In this document: one piece after another, positions 1 to 7,330 of the stretch
Layout of the letters: each line of letters begins with the position of its first letter
Numbering within the stretch: position 1 is the stretch's first letter
Source of the DNA: AP-16 sp963755055
GTDB lineage: Bacteria > Pseudomonadota > Alphaproteobacteria > Rhizobiales > Xanthobacteraceae
Direction of reading: 5' to 3'
Assembly (NCBI GenBank): GCA_963755055.1
Contig: CAVWIS010000024.1
Location: 1 to 64,000, forward strand
DNA length: 64,000 nt
Made by a program: the position numbers and the translations under genes
The notes under the pieces: model-generated
What the model was told of the DNA's origin: nothing
Databases searched by the model: none
What the model saw: the letters and a program-made list of their open reading frames with translations, nothing else

Positions 1-626
1 TCGCCTGGTTCGTTACCTGTATTGCTTGCACGCGGACGCCGCGCAGGTCGGGCGCGGCCGGCGCGTACACACGGGTCTTCACCAGGTGGCCTTGTTTGAT
101 CAAGTCGCCGACCTGTGGGCACTCAATTAACACCTCAAAGATGCCGCCGAGCCCGCGTCCGTCGCCCCGGCATGGCGTGGCGGTGAGGCCGAGCAGGATG
201 GCGTCCGGGTAGCCGTCGATGATCGTCCTGGTAGGTCTGCGCGGTTGAGTGGTGAGCTTCGTCGATGACCAACAAATCGGCCGGCGGCAGTTGCATCTTC
301 TCGGCGTGCAGTGCGCGACGCCACAACGTTTGTATGCTCGCTACCTGCACGTCTTCGAGCGGCCGTGTGGGGAAGCCGGCTTGGATTATGCCATGCGGAA
401 TGTCGTGCGCATGCAGCTTGCCGCTTGTTTGTGTGATGATCTCGCGGCGATGCGCGAGCACGAGGACGCGTTGGCGCTTGGCTCGCGCCGTCCTGATGAT
501 CGCGGCGGCGACGACGGTCTTGCCGCTCCCGGTCGGCGCCACCAGCATGATCCGCTTGCGGCCGGCGGCGACCTCGCGATCGAAGTCGGCGATGACGCCG
601 TTTTGGTAGTCGCGCAGTTCGGTCAT
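1..626 (-). pseudogene. DEAD/DEAH-box helicase, 3' end outside window, frameshifted
   Basis: This is the N-terminal part of a superfamily 2 helicase of the type found on integrative elements. It starts at the ATG ending at 626 and begins with a Q-motif-like DYQNGVIADF, followed by Walker A (APTGSGKT), the motif Ia region, and the DEAH box (VIDEAH). After QTYQ, near 226-231, the frame shifts. Removing one base restores a normal continuation (TIIDGYPDAILLGLTATPCRG, i.e. the TATP motif III) that stays open to base 1. The gene therefore carries a +1 insertion, either a mutation or a sequencing error. Its start overlaps the stop of the primase-polymerase gene by ATGA, so the two are translationally coupled. 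The C-terminal helicase half lies outside the window. Confidence 0.75.
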
Positions 627-1501
627 GCTGCGCCTCCGGTGCGGAGGCCGCTGCGGACCGTGGCTCGCGCCTCGCCGGCCGGCAGACCTGCCGACACTGC
701 CGCATCGACAAGCAGCGCCACGGCCAGGCCGGAGTCGAGCTTTCCCGTCCGCACCAGCTCGCCGGCGCGGCATGCCGCCCAAAAAACACAGCGGTTCCGC
801 TCGCCCTCCTGGGCGCGCAGGACGAACCGCGTCAGCCCGGCAATCGCGCCGGGGCGTGGTTCCCCCCGCCATTGCGAGACCGGTCGTTGCTTGACCCGCT
901 GGACTTCTTTGGTCAGCCACGCCGGCCAAGGTGCCAGTGGAACGTCGAGCAGTACCGGCAAGCCTGCGGCCGGCCACCAGATCAGATAGCCGCCGGCGGC
1001 CCGGACATCGACGCCGCGGACCCTCGCGCTCTCAGAGTTTCTCAGGGCCGCATCGACAGAATGGAACAGGTAATGGACGCCCCCGCCGCGCGTCCGATGC
1101 GTGCGGGTTGCGAGCCGGTGCCGGTTCGCCCGCCACCAATCGATCGCCTCGCGATGCTTGCGATCAATGTCGAGAACGGCGAGCCCCGATGCCGGCCCCG
1201 TGGGCACCCCGACCAGCAGCCCGGGATGCCGGGCCCACAGATCACGCAACGCGTCGGGGTCGGCTGTCGCATCGTGGAAGCCGTGCGGGCTCGCCGGGCG
1301 CTTCGACATCCCACACGGAAAAACGGGAATGCCACGAGCGGCGAGCGCGAGAGCGTGGTCGAGCGTCCGCCCAGGGCGCGGCGCTTGCGATTGACCGGGT
1401 GTGGGGCTAGAAGATTGGCTGTCACGCTCGCCAAGCCTGACCGCAATCCCCCGGGCTCCGATCTCCCTACAGGAGGCGGAGCCCGCGCCTTTTTGCGGCA
1501 T
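623..1501 (-). CDS. Bifunctional primase/polymerase (prim-pol) N-terminal domain protein
   Basis: This is a replication protein of an integrative element or prophage. The prim-pol domain starts at about residue 47 (DHALALAARGIPVFPC) and continues through KRPASPHGFHDATAD, the acidic catalytic segment (LAVLDIDRKH), and a basic/aromatic block (TRGGGVHYLF). The family is an archaeo-eukaryotic-primase-like fold that makes primers and extends DNA. The protein has 292 residues and lacks a fused helicase domain; the helicase is the next gene, overlapping by 4 bases. The first roughly 40 residues look unconserved, so the true start may be downstream of 1501. The HTH gene ends only 6 bases upstream, consistent with one transcription unit. 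Confidence 0.72.
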   Translation of the reverse strand: MPQKGAGSASCREIGARGIAVRLGERDSQSSSPTPGQSQAPRPGRTLDHALALAARGIPVFPCGMSKRPASPHGFHDATADPDALRDLWARHPGLLVGVPTGPASGLAVLDIDRKHREAIDWWRANRHRLATRTHRTRGGGVHYLFHSVDAALRNSESARVRGVDVRAAGGYLIWWPAAGLPVLLDVPLAPWPAWLTKEVQRVKQRPVSQWRGEPRPGAIAGLTRFVLRAQEGERNRCVFWAACRAGELVRTGKLDSGLAVALLVDAAVSAGLPAGEARATVRSGLRTGGAA

Positions 1502-1507
1502 TCCCGA

Positions 1508-1750
1508 TCAGGTCTTCAGGCGGGCGGTCCCGCGGGACGGCCGCTCGGAGGTCCCCTCCCGCATGATGCGGCGCGCCTCGCCGTCCGGGATGATGCGGCG
1601 ACCTCCGATGATGACGGTCTCGATCTTGCCCTCGCCCAGCAGTTCGTAAAATTTGGAAGGGCTAATCCCGGCCGCTTTGCAAAACGGTCGGACGCGCCAG
1701 CCGAGCCGGCCGGTCAAATCGGGTTCGGGTTTTGATTGCTGCTGCAACAT
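1508..1750 (-). CDS. Small HTH protein, excisionase/AlpA-like
   Basis: This 80-residue protein has a winged-HTH-like core: WRVRPFCKAAGISPSKFYELLGEG, followed by a beta turn (ETVIIGGRRIIP). That pattern is typical of MerR/excisionase-type DNA-binding proteins that direct recombination or regulate an integrated element. The start was taken at the internal ATG (MLQQQSK) because upstream residues are low-complexity. It lies between a small protein next to the integrase and the primase gene, all on the same strand, so a role as recombination directionality factor or element regulator is inferred. It could equally be a plain transcriptional regulator. Confidence 0.6.
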   Translation of the reverse strand: MLQQQSKPEPDLTGRLGWRVRPFCKAAGISPSKFYELLGEGKIETVIIGGRRIIPDGEARRIMREGTSERPSRGTARLKT

Positions 1751-1832
1751 GGGAAGCCCACCTCCGGTTGACGGCGATGGGTCCACCATTGGTCACACAA
1801 ATCCGCGATTGTCGTGCGCTTTTATACCGAAA

Positions 1833-2156
1833 TCAAGTCGACCGCTTCCGGCGTGGGTTCTGGCGTGGGTATTCCCGTCTGATCTCAGGCAGATGTTCCG
1901 CAAGGCAACGCTCGACCATGCGCCGGCTCACGTCATACTCGAGCATCAGTCTCCGAATGATCGCGCTTCTGTTCGGCGGCAGCCCATTCAGCGCCAGCTC
2001 GAGCCGGCCCCACTTATGCTGAAAATAGTCGCGCGCAAGCCGGTATCGTTCCCATAGTTCAAGCGTAGGCTTCCGGCCCGCGCCCTTGCGCCTGCCGCCC
2101 CAGGCCTGCTTTTTCCTCGGCACGGGCCGGCGCCGGTCAGCGGGCGTGGTGTGCAA
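1833..2156 (-). CDS. Small basic protein of the integrative element, unknown function
   Basis: The product has about 107 residues and is rich in Arg. It opens with a basic GGRRKGAGRKP segment, an AT-hook-like or terminase-small-subunit-like motif, followed by a helical body (LWERYRLARDYF; RSAIIRRLMLEYDVSRRMVERCLAEHL) that resembles a DNA-binding helix pair. No family is recognised. The open frame starts with TTG at 2156, overlapping the integrase 3' end by about 20 bases; no clear ribosome-binding site is visible, so the exact start is doubtful. Gene order and overlap indicate co-transcription with the integrase. Confidence 0.5.
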   Translation of the reverse strand: MHTTPADRRRPVPRKKQAWGGRRKGAGRKPTLELWERYRLARDYFQHKWGRLELALNGLPPNRSAIIRRLMLEYDVSRRMVERCLAEHLPEIRREYPRQNPRRKRST

Positions 2157-3327
2157 TCGAAACGACGTTACCCGCCTTCGGCTCGCACCAGTTCGCCCAT
2201 GCCTCCATCAGCGCGCGGCGCTTCTCGAGCGCGTCGCCGCGGCGATAGGAACGCTCAGTCTCATCGCCCGAGACATGCGCAAGTGCCGCCTCAGCAATTT
2301 CGCGCGGGAACGATGTCTCCTCGCCGCACCAGTCACGGAAGGAGCTTCGAAACCCGTGCGTCGTCACGCCGTCGGCGTTCATACGGCGCAAGACCTTCTC
2401 CATGGCCATTGCGCTCAGCGGCTTGCCCTGCCGTTGTCCCGGGAAGACGTATTCGCCGGTCCGCGCCGCAGCGAGCCTCTCGAGGATTGCCAGCGCCCGG
2501 TCAGACAAAGGAACCCGGTGCGCGCGGCCGGCCTTCATGCGGGTTGCCGGCACCGTCCAGATTTTCGTCGCAAGGTCGATTTCATTCCACCGGGCGCCGA
2601 GTACCTCGCCAGAACGTGCCGCCGTCAGGATCGTAAACTCGAGCGCCAGCGCCGCCATCGCGTCGCGCTGCCGTAGGCTGGCGACGAATTGCGGCACGTC
2701 GGCATACGGCAGCGCCGCGTGATGGCCACGCGTCAGCCTGTGGCGTTTGGCAAGCAATTTGTCCAAATGACCGCGCCAGCGGGCCGGATTGGCCTCGTGC
2801 TGCCCGATCAGCCCGCGTGCCCGCGCCGCGTCGAGCACCGCTTCAATGCGCCCGCGAACGCGGGAAGCGGTTTCGGGAACGGTCACCCATAGCGGTTGGA
2901 GCACTTCCAACACCGCCGCCGTGTCGAGCTCATCCACCGGACGCGGGCGCAGCGGTGCACAATACCGACGCAGCGTGATTTCCCATTGTTCGAGGTGCTT
3001 GGCGCTGCGCCATTCGGATTTCTTCGCGGCGAGGAATTCATCGGCGACCTGCCCGAACGTCGCCCGCCCCGCCTTGGCGAGCCGCGCTGCCTCGATGGGA
3101 TTTTGCCCAACTGCAAGCTGCCGGCGCGCGTCGGTCGCAAGCTCGCGCGCCATCGCCAGCGAGACGGCCGAGCCGCCAAGGCCCATTTCCTGCGAGCGGC
3201 CGCGCCGCATGAACCGGAAAACCCATTTCCGCGCGCCGGTCGGGCCGACGACCAGGCGCAGCCCTTGCCCGTCCAAGTACACGCCCGGCTTTGCCGTCTC
3301 GACCTTCCGCGCCGTCAGCCGACCCAT
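2137..3327 (-). CDS. Tyrosine recombinase / P4-type integrase
   Basis: This site-specific recombinase inserts and excises the element. The start is the ATG ending at 3327 (MGRLTARKVETAKPG), preceded by a strong AGGAGG; the open frame extends further upstream but without support. The N-terminal arm-binding domain (DUF4102-like, LDGQGLRLVVGPTGARKWVFRF) is followed by a core-binding SAM-like domain and the catalytic domain. Catalytic features visible are Arg in TAARSGEVLGARW, the HGFRSSFRDWC box (His-x-x-Arg), a further His in ALAHVSGDETE, and the nucleophile Tyr in ERSYRRGDALEKR. Length is 396 residues, normal for the family. It is the last gene of the element on this side, so an attachment site should lie near 3330-3505. 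Confidence 0.92.
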   Translation of the reverse strand: MGRLTARKVETAKPGVYLDGQGLRLVVGPTGARKWVFRFMRRGRSQEMGLGGSAVSLAMARELATDARRQLAVGQNPIEAARLAKAGRATFGQVADEFLAAKKSEWRSAKHLEQWEITLRRYCAPLRPRPVDELDTAAVLEVLQPLWVTVPETASRVRGRIEAVLDAARARGLIGQHEANPARWRGHLDKLLAKRHRLTRGHHAALPYADVPQFVASLRQRDAMAALALEFTILTAARSGEVLGARWNEIDLATKIWTVPATRMKAGRAHRVPLSDRALAILERLAAARTGEYVFPGQRQGKPLSAMAMEKVLRRMNADGVTTHGFRSSFRDWCGEETSFPREIAEAALAHVSGDETERSYRRGDALEKRRALMEAWANWCEPKAGNVVSIAHHAR

Positions 3328-3340
3328 ATCCGTCCCTCCT

Positions 3341-3362
3341 GGTCCCCAAATAGGTCCCCAAA
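3341..3362 (+). repeat. Tandem 10-mer GGTCCCCAAA just upstream of the integrase
   Basis: GGTCCCCAAA occurs at 3341-3350 and again at 3353-3362, 12 bases apart, immediately upstream of the integrase ribosome-binding site. A second motif, GTGGACA, occurs three times further upstream (3389-3395, 3452-3458, 3477-3483). Clusters of short direct repeats next to P4-type integrases commonly are arm-type integrase or excisionase sites, or an integrase operator. That role is inferred from position only. Confidence 0.4.
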
Positions 3363-3417
3363 ATAAACCTGGTTTCGGGCGGACGCAAGTGGACAGCTGT
3401 GGATGGTTGGCTTGGAT

Positions 3418-3440
3418 AAAGCCCGATTTTATTGGGCTTT
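3418..3440. terminator. Hairpin with terminator-like form at the element/chromosome junction
   Basis: AAAGCCCGAT-TTT-ATTGGGCTTT forms a 10-bp stem (one G-U pair) with a 3-base loop; the arms end in A-run and T-run, so it could stop transcription from either side. It lies between the integrase gene and the first chromosomal gene, where a bidirectional terminator would insulate the element. Confidence 0.45.
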
Positions 3441-3504
3441 CGCGATCAGCGGTGGACACATGTGAACAGGAGTACAGTGGACACTGGCTCTACCGGACCC
3501 GGCC

Positions 3505-3738
3505 GTGATCGACTTGGTGGGCCACAGCCCAAGCGGCATCGGCCTGGCCAACGCCGCGGTCCTGGCGTGCTTTCTTGATCACCTCGTCAGCAAGGAGGTT
3601 CTCAGCCGGATCGAGGCGCGACATATTTTGGGGCGCGCCTATACGGCACTTGCACCCCATCGCGACATCACGCCGGTCCAGGATGCGATGGAGGTCGTCT
3701 CCAAGATCGCCCGCCGGTTCGCCGAGGACGCCGATTGA
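3505..3738 (+). CDS. Hypothetical protein at the element border, possibly 5'-truncated
   Basis: This 77-residue protein has a start at GTG 3505. Codon usage is clearly coding (GC at third positions), and the sequence is a regular mix of helices (IGLANAAVLACFLDHLVSKEVLSRIEARHILGRAYTAL). No family is recognised and no signal peptide or membrane span is present. The frame stays open upstream to 3466 (reading TGVQWTLALPDPA before the GTG), and it begins right where the integrative element ends. The original 5' end may therefore have been displaced by element insertion. No ribosome-binding site precedes the GTG. Confidence 0.5.
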   Translation: MIDLVGHSPSGIGLANAAVLACFLDHLVSKEVLSRIEARHILGRAYTALAPHRDITPVQDAMEVVSKIARRFAEDAD

Positions 3739-3786
3739 AGGAGCCGCCAGCATTCGGGCGCCGGCCGACGCCGCCCTCGCGCTCGG

Positions 3787-4542
3787 TCAATTGGCGTCGA
3801 AATAATAATCCCGCCATTCGCGCCAGCACGTCGGCTCGTGGAGGAGCGGCGCCCTGACCAGGGCATTGATCCATCCGTTGGCGGTGAGCCGACAGGGAAA
3901 AAAGACGGCCAGCACCCCGTTCTTCGACGTCACGCCGACCTGGACGACGCGATCCATCGGGGCCGTCGCGACAGGCTGCCAATCATTCGTCGGCGGCGTG
4001 GCCGGCTCGGGAGCAACGGCCGTTGCGGCGACGGCGGTTGGAGCGACGGCCTTTGCGGCGGAAGATGCTTTCGCCGCGATCGCGCCGGCGACATCCGCCA
4101 TGGCGTCGGCGATGTCGTAGGGCGCCGGGGCGGCGGCGGTTTCCCGCGGCACATCGTCGGAGGTCTCGGGCATTACTTCCTCGGACCACGGTTCGGCCGA
4201 CCTGGGCTCGACGGATTTCGGTTCCGCGGGCATTACTTCCTCGGACCACGGTTCGGCCGACCTGGGCTCGACGGATTTCGGTTCCGCGGGCTTTACTTCC
4301 TCGGACCGCGGTTCGGCCGACCTGGGCTCGACGGATTTCGGTTCCGCGGGCTTTGCTTCCTCGGACCGCGGTTCCGCCGACTTGGGCTCGACGGATTTCG
4401 GTTCCTCGAGCTTCGGCGCGTTTTCGGGATGGGCCGTGCGTTTCGGCGAGATGGCGCTGAGAATGTTGGCCATCGCCTCCTGAAACGAGACTTTCAGGGC
4501 CTGCGAGGGGACCGGACTGGACTCTTCACCGGAGTGACGCAT
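3787..4542 (-). CDS. Repeat-rich protein with 20-residue Pro/Glu/Lys repeats and a C-terminal W-rich domain
   Basis: This 251-residue protein has three parts. Residues 1-45 are a short N-terminal region (SFQEAMANILSAISPK). Residues ~45-125 hold about four copies of a 20-residue unit of the type EPKSVEPRSAEPRSEEVKPA. After an Ala-rich linker, the C-terminal ~65 residues (NDWQPVATAPMDRVVQVGV ... WREWRDYYFDAN) resemble the small DUF551-like domain with the WxPxxTAPxD signature. There is no signal peptide or membrane segment. The repeat region looks like an extended, charged spacer that holds the C-terminal domain away from the N-terminus. Function is unknown. Start is the ATG ending at 4542. Confidence 0.6.
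   Translation of the reverse strand: MRHSGEESSPVPSQALKVSFQEAMANILSAISPKRTAHPENAPKLEEPKSVEPKSAEPRSEEAKPAEPKSVEPRSAEPRSEEVKPAEPKSVEPRSAEPWSEEVMPAEPKSVEPRSAEPWSEEVMPETSDDVPRETAAAPAPYDIADAMADVAGAIAAKASSAAKAVAPTAVAATAVAPEPATPPTNDWQPVATAPMDRVVQVGVTSKNGVLAVFFPCRLTANGWINALVRAPLLHEPTCWREWRDYYFDAN
4168..4407 (-). repeat. 60-bp in-frame tandem repeat, about four copies
   Basis: A 60-base unit (beginning CCTGGGCTCGACGGATTTCG at 4201, 4261, 4321 and, with changes, 4381) repeats with exact 60-base spacing. The first two full copies are nearly identical and later ones differ by a few bases. Because 60 is a multiple of three, copy-number change would lengthen or shorten the protein in 20-residue steps without frameshift. 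Confidence 0.9.
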
Positions 4543-4859
4543 CGGACACCTGCGGAATTGACGATACCGACTGGCCGCAGAAACAAAATGTGGAGATTAT
4601 ATGACATTGCCCACGGCGTCGAGACCGCCGGCGACCTCGCGGCGGTGAATCTGTGGATTGGTTGATATCCGCCCGATGCCACCCGCCAAGGAGCTACCCG
4701 CGCGCGGGCGGCGGGTGTATGCTCTCGGAGGTTGGACTTTAGCCCTCCTGCATCCGATTTTGGACGCGGGTTCCGGCTCGCCCTCGGACTGCCAGAGCAC
4801 GGACCAGGCTCTCGGCGTTTCTGGCGGCCGCTGCGCCCACACCCGGGAGGTTCATCGCC
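4543..4859. other. Intergenic region without recognisable gene
   Basis: These 317 bases separate the divergent repeat protein and beta-propeller genes and should contain both promoters. Short open frames exist but have no family resemblance or ribosome-binding site. A GGGAGG sequence lies about 10 bases before the ATG at 4860. Confidence 0.4.
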
Positions 4860-5885
4860 ATGCTGTTCGTCACTTTCCACGGCGGTTCGGCGTCGAGCGC
4901 CATTCCCTGTCCGGTCAACAACGTCTATGCCTATGACGAGACCAGCCAGAACCCGACGCAGCCTTTCCTCAACGTGCTGAGCGTTCCGGCCGCGGTGCAA
5001 TTGTCCGAGCTCCGCGCGCTGGTCTTCGCCAACGGGCTGCTCTACGTCGCCAACGGCGCCAAGAAGGTCAACGACGTCATCTGCCTGAAGCAGTCCTCCG
5101 AGACCACCAATCCGCTGTTCATCTATCAGGCAACCTTCGTGGCCGGCGGCGTCAACTCGATCGATCACCCGTTCGGCATCTGCTTCGATGGGCAGGGTCA
5201 CGCCTATGTGTCGAGCCAGGACACCAACGTCGTCACCCAGCTCGACCTATCGGCCGATTTCCAGACGGGAAGCGCGGTCAGCGGCAATGCCGCCACCTAT
5301 CTCAGCCAATTCGTCAAGAGCGGCGAAGCATTCCTCGACGGCACCTTCGTGGCCTCGCACGACCCGGTTCCGGGCTTCCCCGCAACCCCGAAGGTGCACG
5401 GCAAGGACGGCGGGCTCGATTTCTCCCTGGCCAAGGGCAGCACCACCAAGATGAGCCACTCGGTGCGCGACGTCGCGATCTGCAACGGCATTCTGTGCGT
5501 CGCCGACGAGGCCGGCGGCCTGGTCAAGACCTACGATCTCGCGACCGGAACCTTTCTGTGCGCCGGCGCCGGTCTCACCGGCAGCCCGATCCATCTGCTG
5601 GTCGCGGGATCGAGCCTGTACGCTGCCGCCGGAAGCGCGATCCATGTCGGCACTCCGGCGCAGAGCGGCCTGCAGGGCACGCTCGCCTTCACCGCCCAGG
5701 CGCTCACCCCGACCCCGCCCGACCAGGTTTCCGGCATGTGCTTCGACGGCTCGGGCAATTTCTATGTCGCCGTGCGCAAGCAGAACCAGATCTGGCGCTA
5801 CAATTCGACCTTCGCCAATGGCGCGATTTTTCTCGACGACCTGCCGGACAATCCCGAGTTCGTGGTATGGCAGGCGAGCGCCTAG
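4860..5885 (+). CDS. NHL/YncE-like beta-propeller protein
   Basis: This 341-residue protein is built from repeated blades of the form 'LFVANGLLYVAN', 'PFGICFDGQGHAYVSSQDTN', 'VRDVAICNGILCVADEAGG' and 'VSGMCFDGSGNFYVAVRKQN', typical of NHL/SMP-30/YncE-type six-bladed propellers. No signal peptide is seen at the chosen ATG, which follows a GGGAGG site. Such propellers serve as binding scaffolds or lactonase-type enzymes; no catalytic metal-binding set could be picked out, so no activity is assigned. The TAG stop lies inside the CTAG that opens a palindromic repeat, so the native 3' end may have been altered by that repeat. Confidence 0.7.
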   Translation: MLFVTFHGGSASSAIPCPVNNVYAYDETSQNPTQPFLNVLSVPAAVQLSELRALVFANGLLYVANGAKKVNDVICLKQSSETTNPLFIYQATFVAGGVNSIDHPFGICFDGQGHAYVSSQDTNVVTQLDLSADFQTGSAVSGNAATYLSQFVKSGEAFLDGTFVASHDPVPGFPATPKVHGKDGGLDFSLAKGSTTKMSHSVRDVAICNGILCVADEAGGLVKTYDLATGTFLCAGAGLTGSPIHLLVAGSSLYAAAGSAIHVGTPAQSGLQGTLAFTAQALTPTPPDQVSGMCFDGSGNFYVAVRKQNQIWRYNSTFANGAIFLDDLPDNPEFVVWQASA

Positions 5886-5984
5886 TGCATGTTCCGGCGA
5901 AGTGGATACCGGTTCGCCGACAAGAACATGCGCCACCCAACAATTCTGTGGCACATCCCGATCACACCTGATCGGGATGTGCCA
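5882..5984. repeat. Composite palindromic intergenic repeat (two hairpin modules)
   Basis: Module A, 5887-5931, pairs GCATGTTC+CGGCGAA with TTCGCCG+GAACATGC around the loop GTGGATACCGG. Module B, 5949-5984, is a perfect 16-bp inverted repeat (TGGCACATCCCGATCA) with a 4-base loop. The element opens with CTAG at 5882-5885. A reverse-complement copy, roughly four-fifths identical by eye, lies at 45235-45338. Confidence 0.85.
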
Positions 5985-6005
5985 CCGAGTGAAGGATAAG
6001 CAGTC

Positions 6006-6727
6006 ATGATCGACCTCTATTACTGGCCGACCCCGAACGGCAAGAAAGTCACCATTCTGCTCGAGGAATGCGGCCTCGAGTACAAGATCATCCCGGTGAA
6101 CATCCAGCGCGGCGACCAGTTCGACGACGAATTTCTGAACTCAATCCCAATCATCGCATGCCGGTGATGGTGGACCATGCGCCGGCCGGCGGCGGCGCGC
6201 CGATCAGCGTCTTCGAGTCCGGCGCGATCATGATGTACATCGCCGAGAAGGCCGGGCGGTTCTGGCCGCAGGATATCCGCGGCAAGTACGAGGTCGGCCA
6301 GTGGGTGATGTGGCAGATGGCCAACCAGGGCCCGAAGATCGGCGAGTGCGGCCATTTTCGCAGGCTCGGGGACCGCGAGGGCGATCAGTCCTACGCGGTG
6401 CGCCGCTTCACCGACGAGGCGAACCGGCTGTACGGGGTGCTCAACAACCGGCTCCACGACCGCCGCTACCTCGCCGGCGACGAGTATACGATCGCCGACA
6501 TGATCTCGTATCCGTGGACCGTGAACTGGAAAGGGCAGGGACAGGACATCGAGGAGTTCAAGTACTTCAAGCGCTGGTTCGAGGAGATCGGCGCGCGCCC
6601 TGCCGTGCAGCGCGGCATGGCGGTGCGCACCGATCTGTCGACCGACGTCACCAAGCTGCCCCCGGAGGAGCAGGCGCGCATCAGGAAGCTGCTCTACAAC
6701 CAGCGTGCCCGGCCGGTCCCCGCCTGA
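6006..6727 (+). pseudogene. Glutathione S-transferase (YfcG/nu-class-like), frameshifted
   Basis: The N-terminal thioredoxin-fold half reads MIDLYYWPTPNGKKVTILLEECGLEYKI, with the TPNGKK segment characteristic of YfcG/YghU-type glutathione S-transferases or disulfide-bond reductases. Near 6138 the frame breaks. The other frame continues NPNHRMPVMVDH, FESGAIMMYIAEKAGRFWP (the ESGAI glutathione-binding motif) and an all-helical C-terminal domain ending RPVPA. A one-base deletion (length is 3n+2) joins the halves into about 240 residues, the normal size. Everything else is intact, so this is a fresh mutation or a sequence error. Cytosolic thiol/disulfide or detoxification role, from the family. 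Confidence 0.78.
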
Positions 6728-6765
6728 CGGGCGGGATTCGCCGGTGCGACGGATCCGCTGCTCGC

Positions 6766-6843
6766 CTAGTGCGGCGAATTTGAAGTTCCTCCCATTGTTG
6801 CCACACGCTCGGGGGAGGAACTTCAAATTCAAAGCCGCACTAG
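6766..6843. repeat. CTAG-bounded palindromic repeat
   Basis: A 78-bp imperfect palindrome runs from CTAGTGCGGC to GCCGCACTAG, with an inner stem TTTGAAGTTCCTCCC / GGGAGGAACTTCAAA. It lies directly downstream of the glutathione S-transferase gene. Confidence 0.8.
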
Positions 6844-6856
6844 AATCAAAAGATTG

Positions 6857-6932
6857 CTAGCGCTCCTTAGATTCCGAAGTTCGCACGAGACCGTGCCGCG
6901 AAGTGATGCGAACTTCGGAATCGGAGCGCTAG
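6857..6932. repeat. CTAG-bounded palindromic repeat
   Basis: A 76-bp imperfect palindrome runs from CTAGCGCTCC to GGAGCGCTAG, with an inner stem GATTCCGAAGTTCGCA / TGCGAACTTCGGAATC. Its right-hand CTAG (6929-6932) supplies the TAG stop codon of the minus-strand gene that follows. Confidence 0.8.
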
Positions 6933-7210
6933 TGCCGCCGCGACTGCACCGACGGCAGGGTCCAGAATTCGCTCAGGCCCTTGTAGATGACGCCACGGAC
7001 GAGGCACCCGCCGCTCGCCGGGTCGCGGCTGGCGGCAGGAACTTCGGTCTCCGCCAGCATGCCGTAGTCCGCCCCCTTGCCGCGCGCTGCCAGCCGCACC
7101 CATTCCTGGGCGGATTCGAGGTAGATGATCGTCGCTTCGGGATCCCCCAATTCCTCGGCGGCAAGGAAGTACTTGAGCGCGGTCTTTCGGCAGTCGTCTC
7201 GCGTATCCAT
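6929..7210 (-). CDS. Small hypothetical protein
   Basis: This 93-residue protein begins MDTRDDCRKTALKYFLAAEELGDPEATIIYLESAQEWVRLA. Its helical first half, with paired AAEE/AQEW segments, looks TPR-like or like a small adaptor. The second half has no obvious fold. No signal peptide or membrane span. It lies 120 bases downstream of mipZ on the same strand. The stop codon is inside a palindromic repeat, so the last residues may be repeat-derived rather than ancestral. Function unknown. Confidence 0.55.
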   Translation of the reverse strand: MDTRDDCRKTALKYFLAAEELGDPEATIIYLESAQEWVRLAARGKGADYGMLAETEVPAASRDPASGGCLVRGVIYKGLSEFWTLPSVQSRRH

Positions 7211-7330
7211 GTCGGCCTCCCCGATGGGTCCGAGGCGAATCGGACCGGCCTGCGCGTCGAGAGCAGGCAGGCTCGCAGCGGTTTGTGGCGCGCGTGCGGT
7301 GATTTCGAGGAGAGGGGCGGGCGCGAGTGG

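Noticed and set aside
3330..3510. tRNA gene as attachment site of the integrase
   Set aside because: No cloverleaf or CCA end could be found on either strand.
4168..4407. Possible CRISPR array from regularly spaced repeats
   Set aside because: The units are contiguous 60-base tandem repeats in frame with a protein and there are no variable spacers or cas genes.
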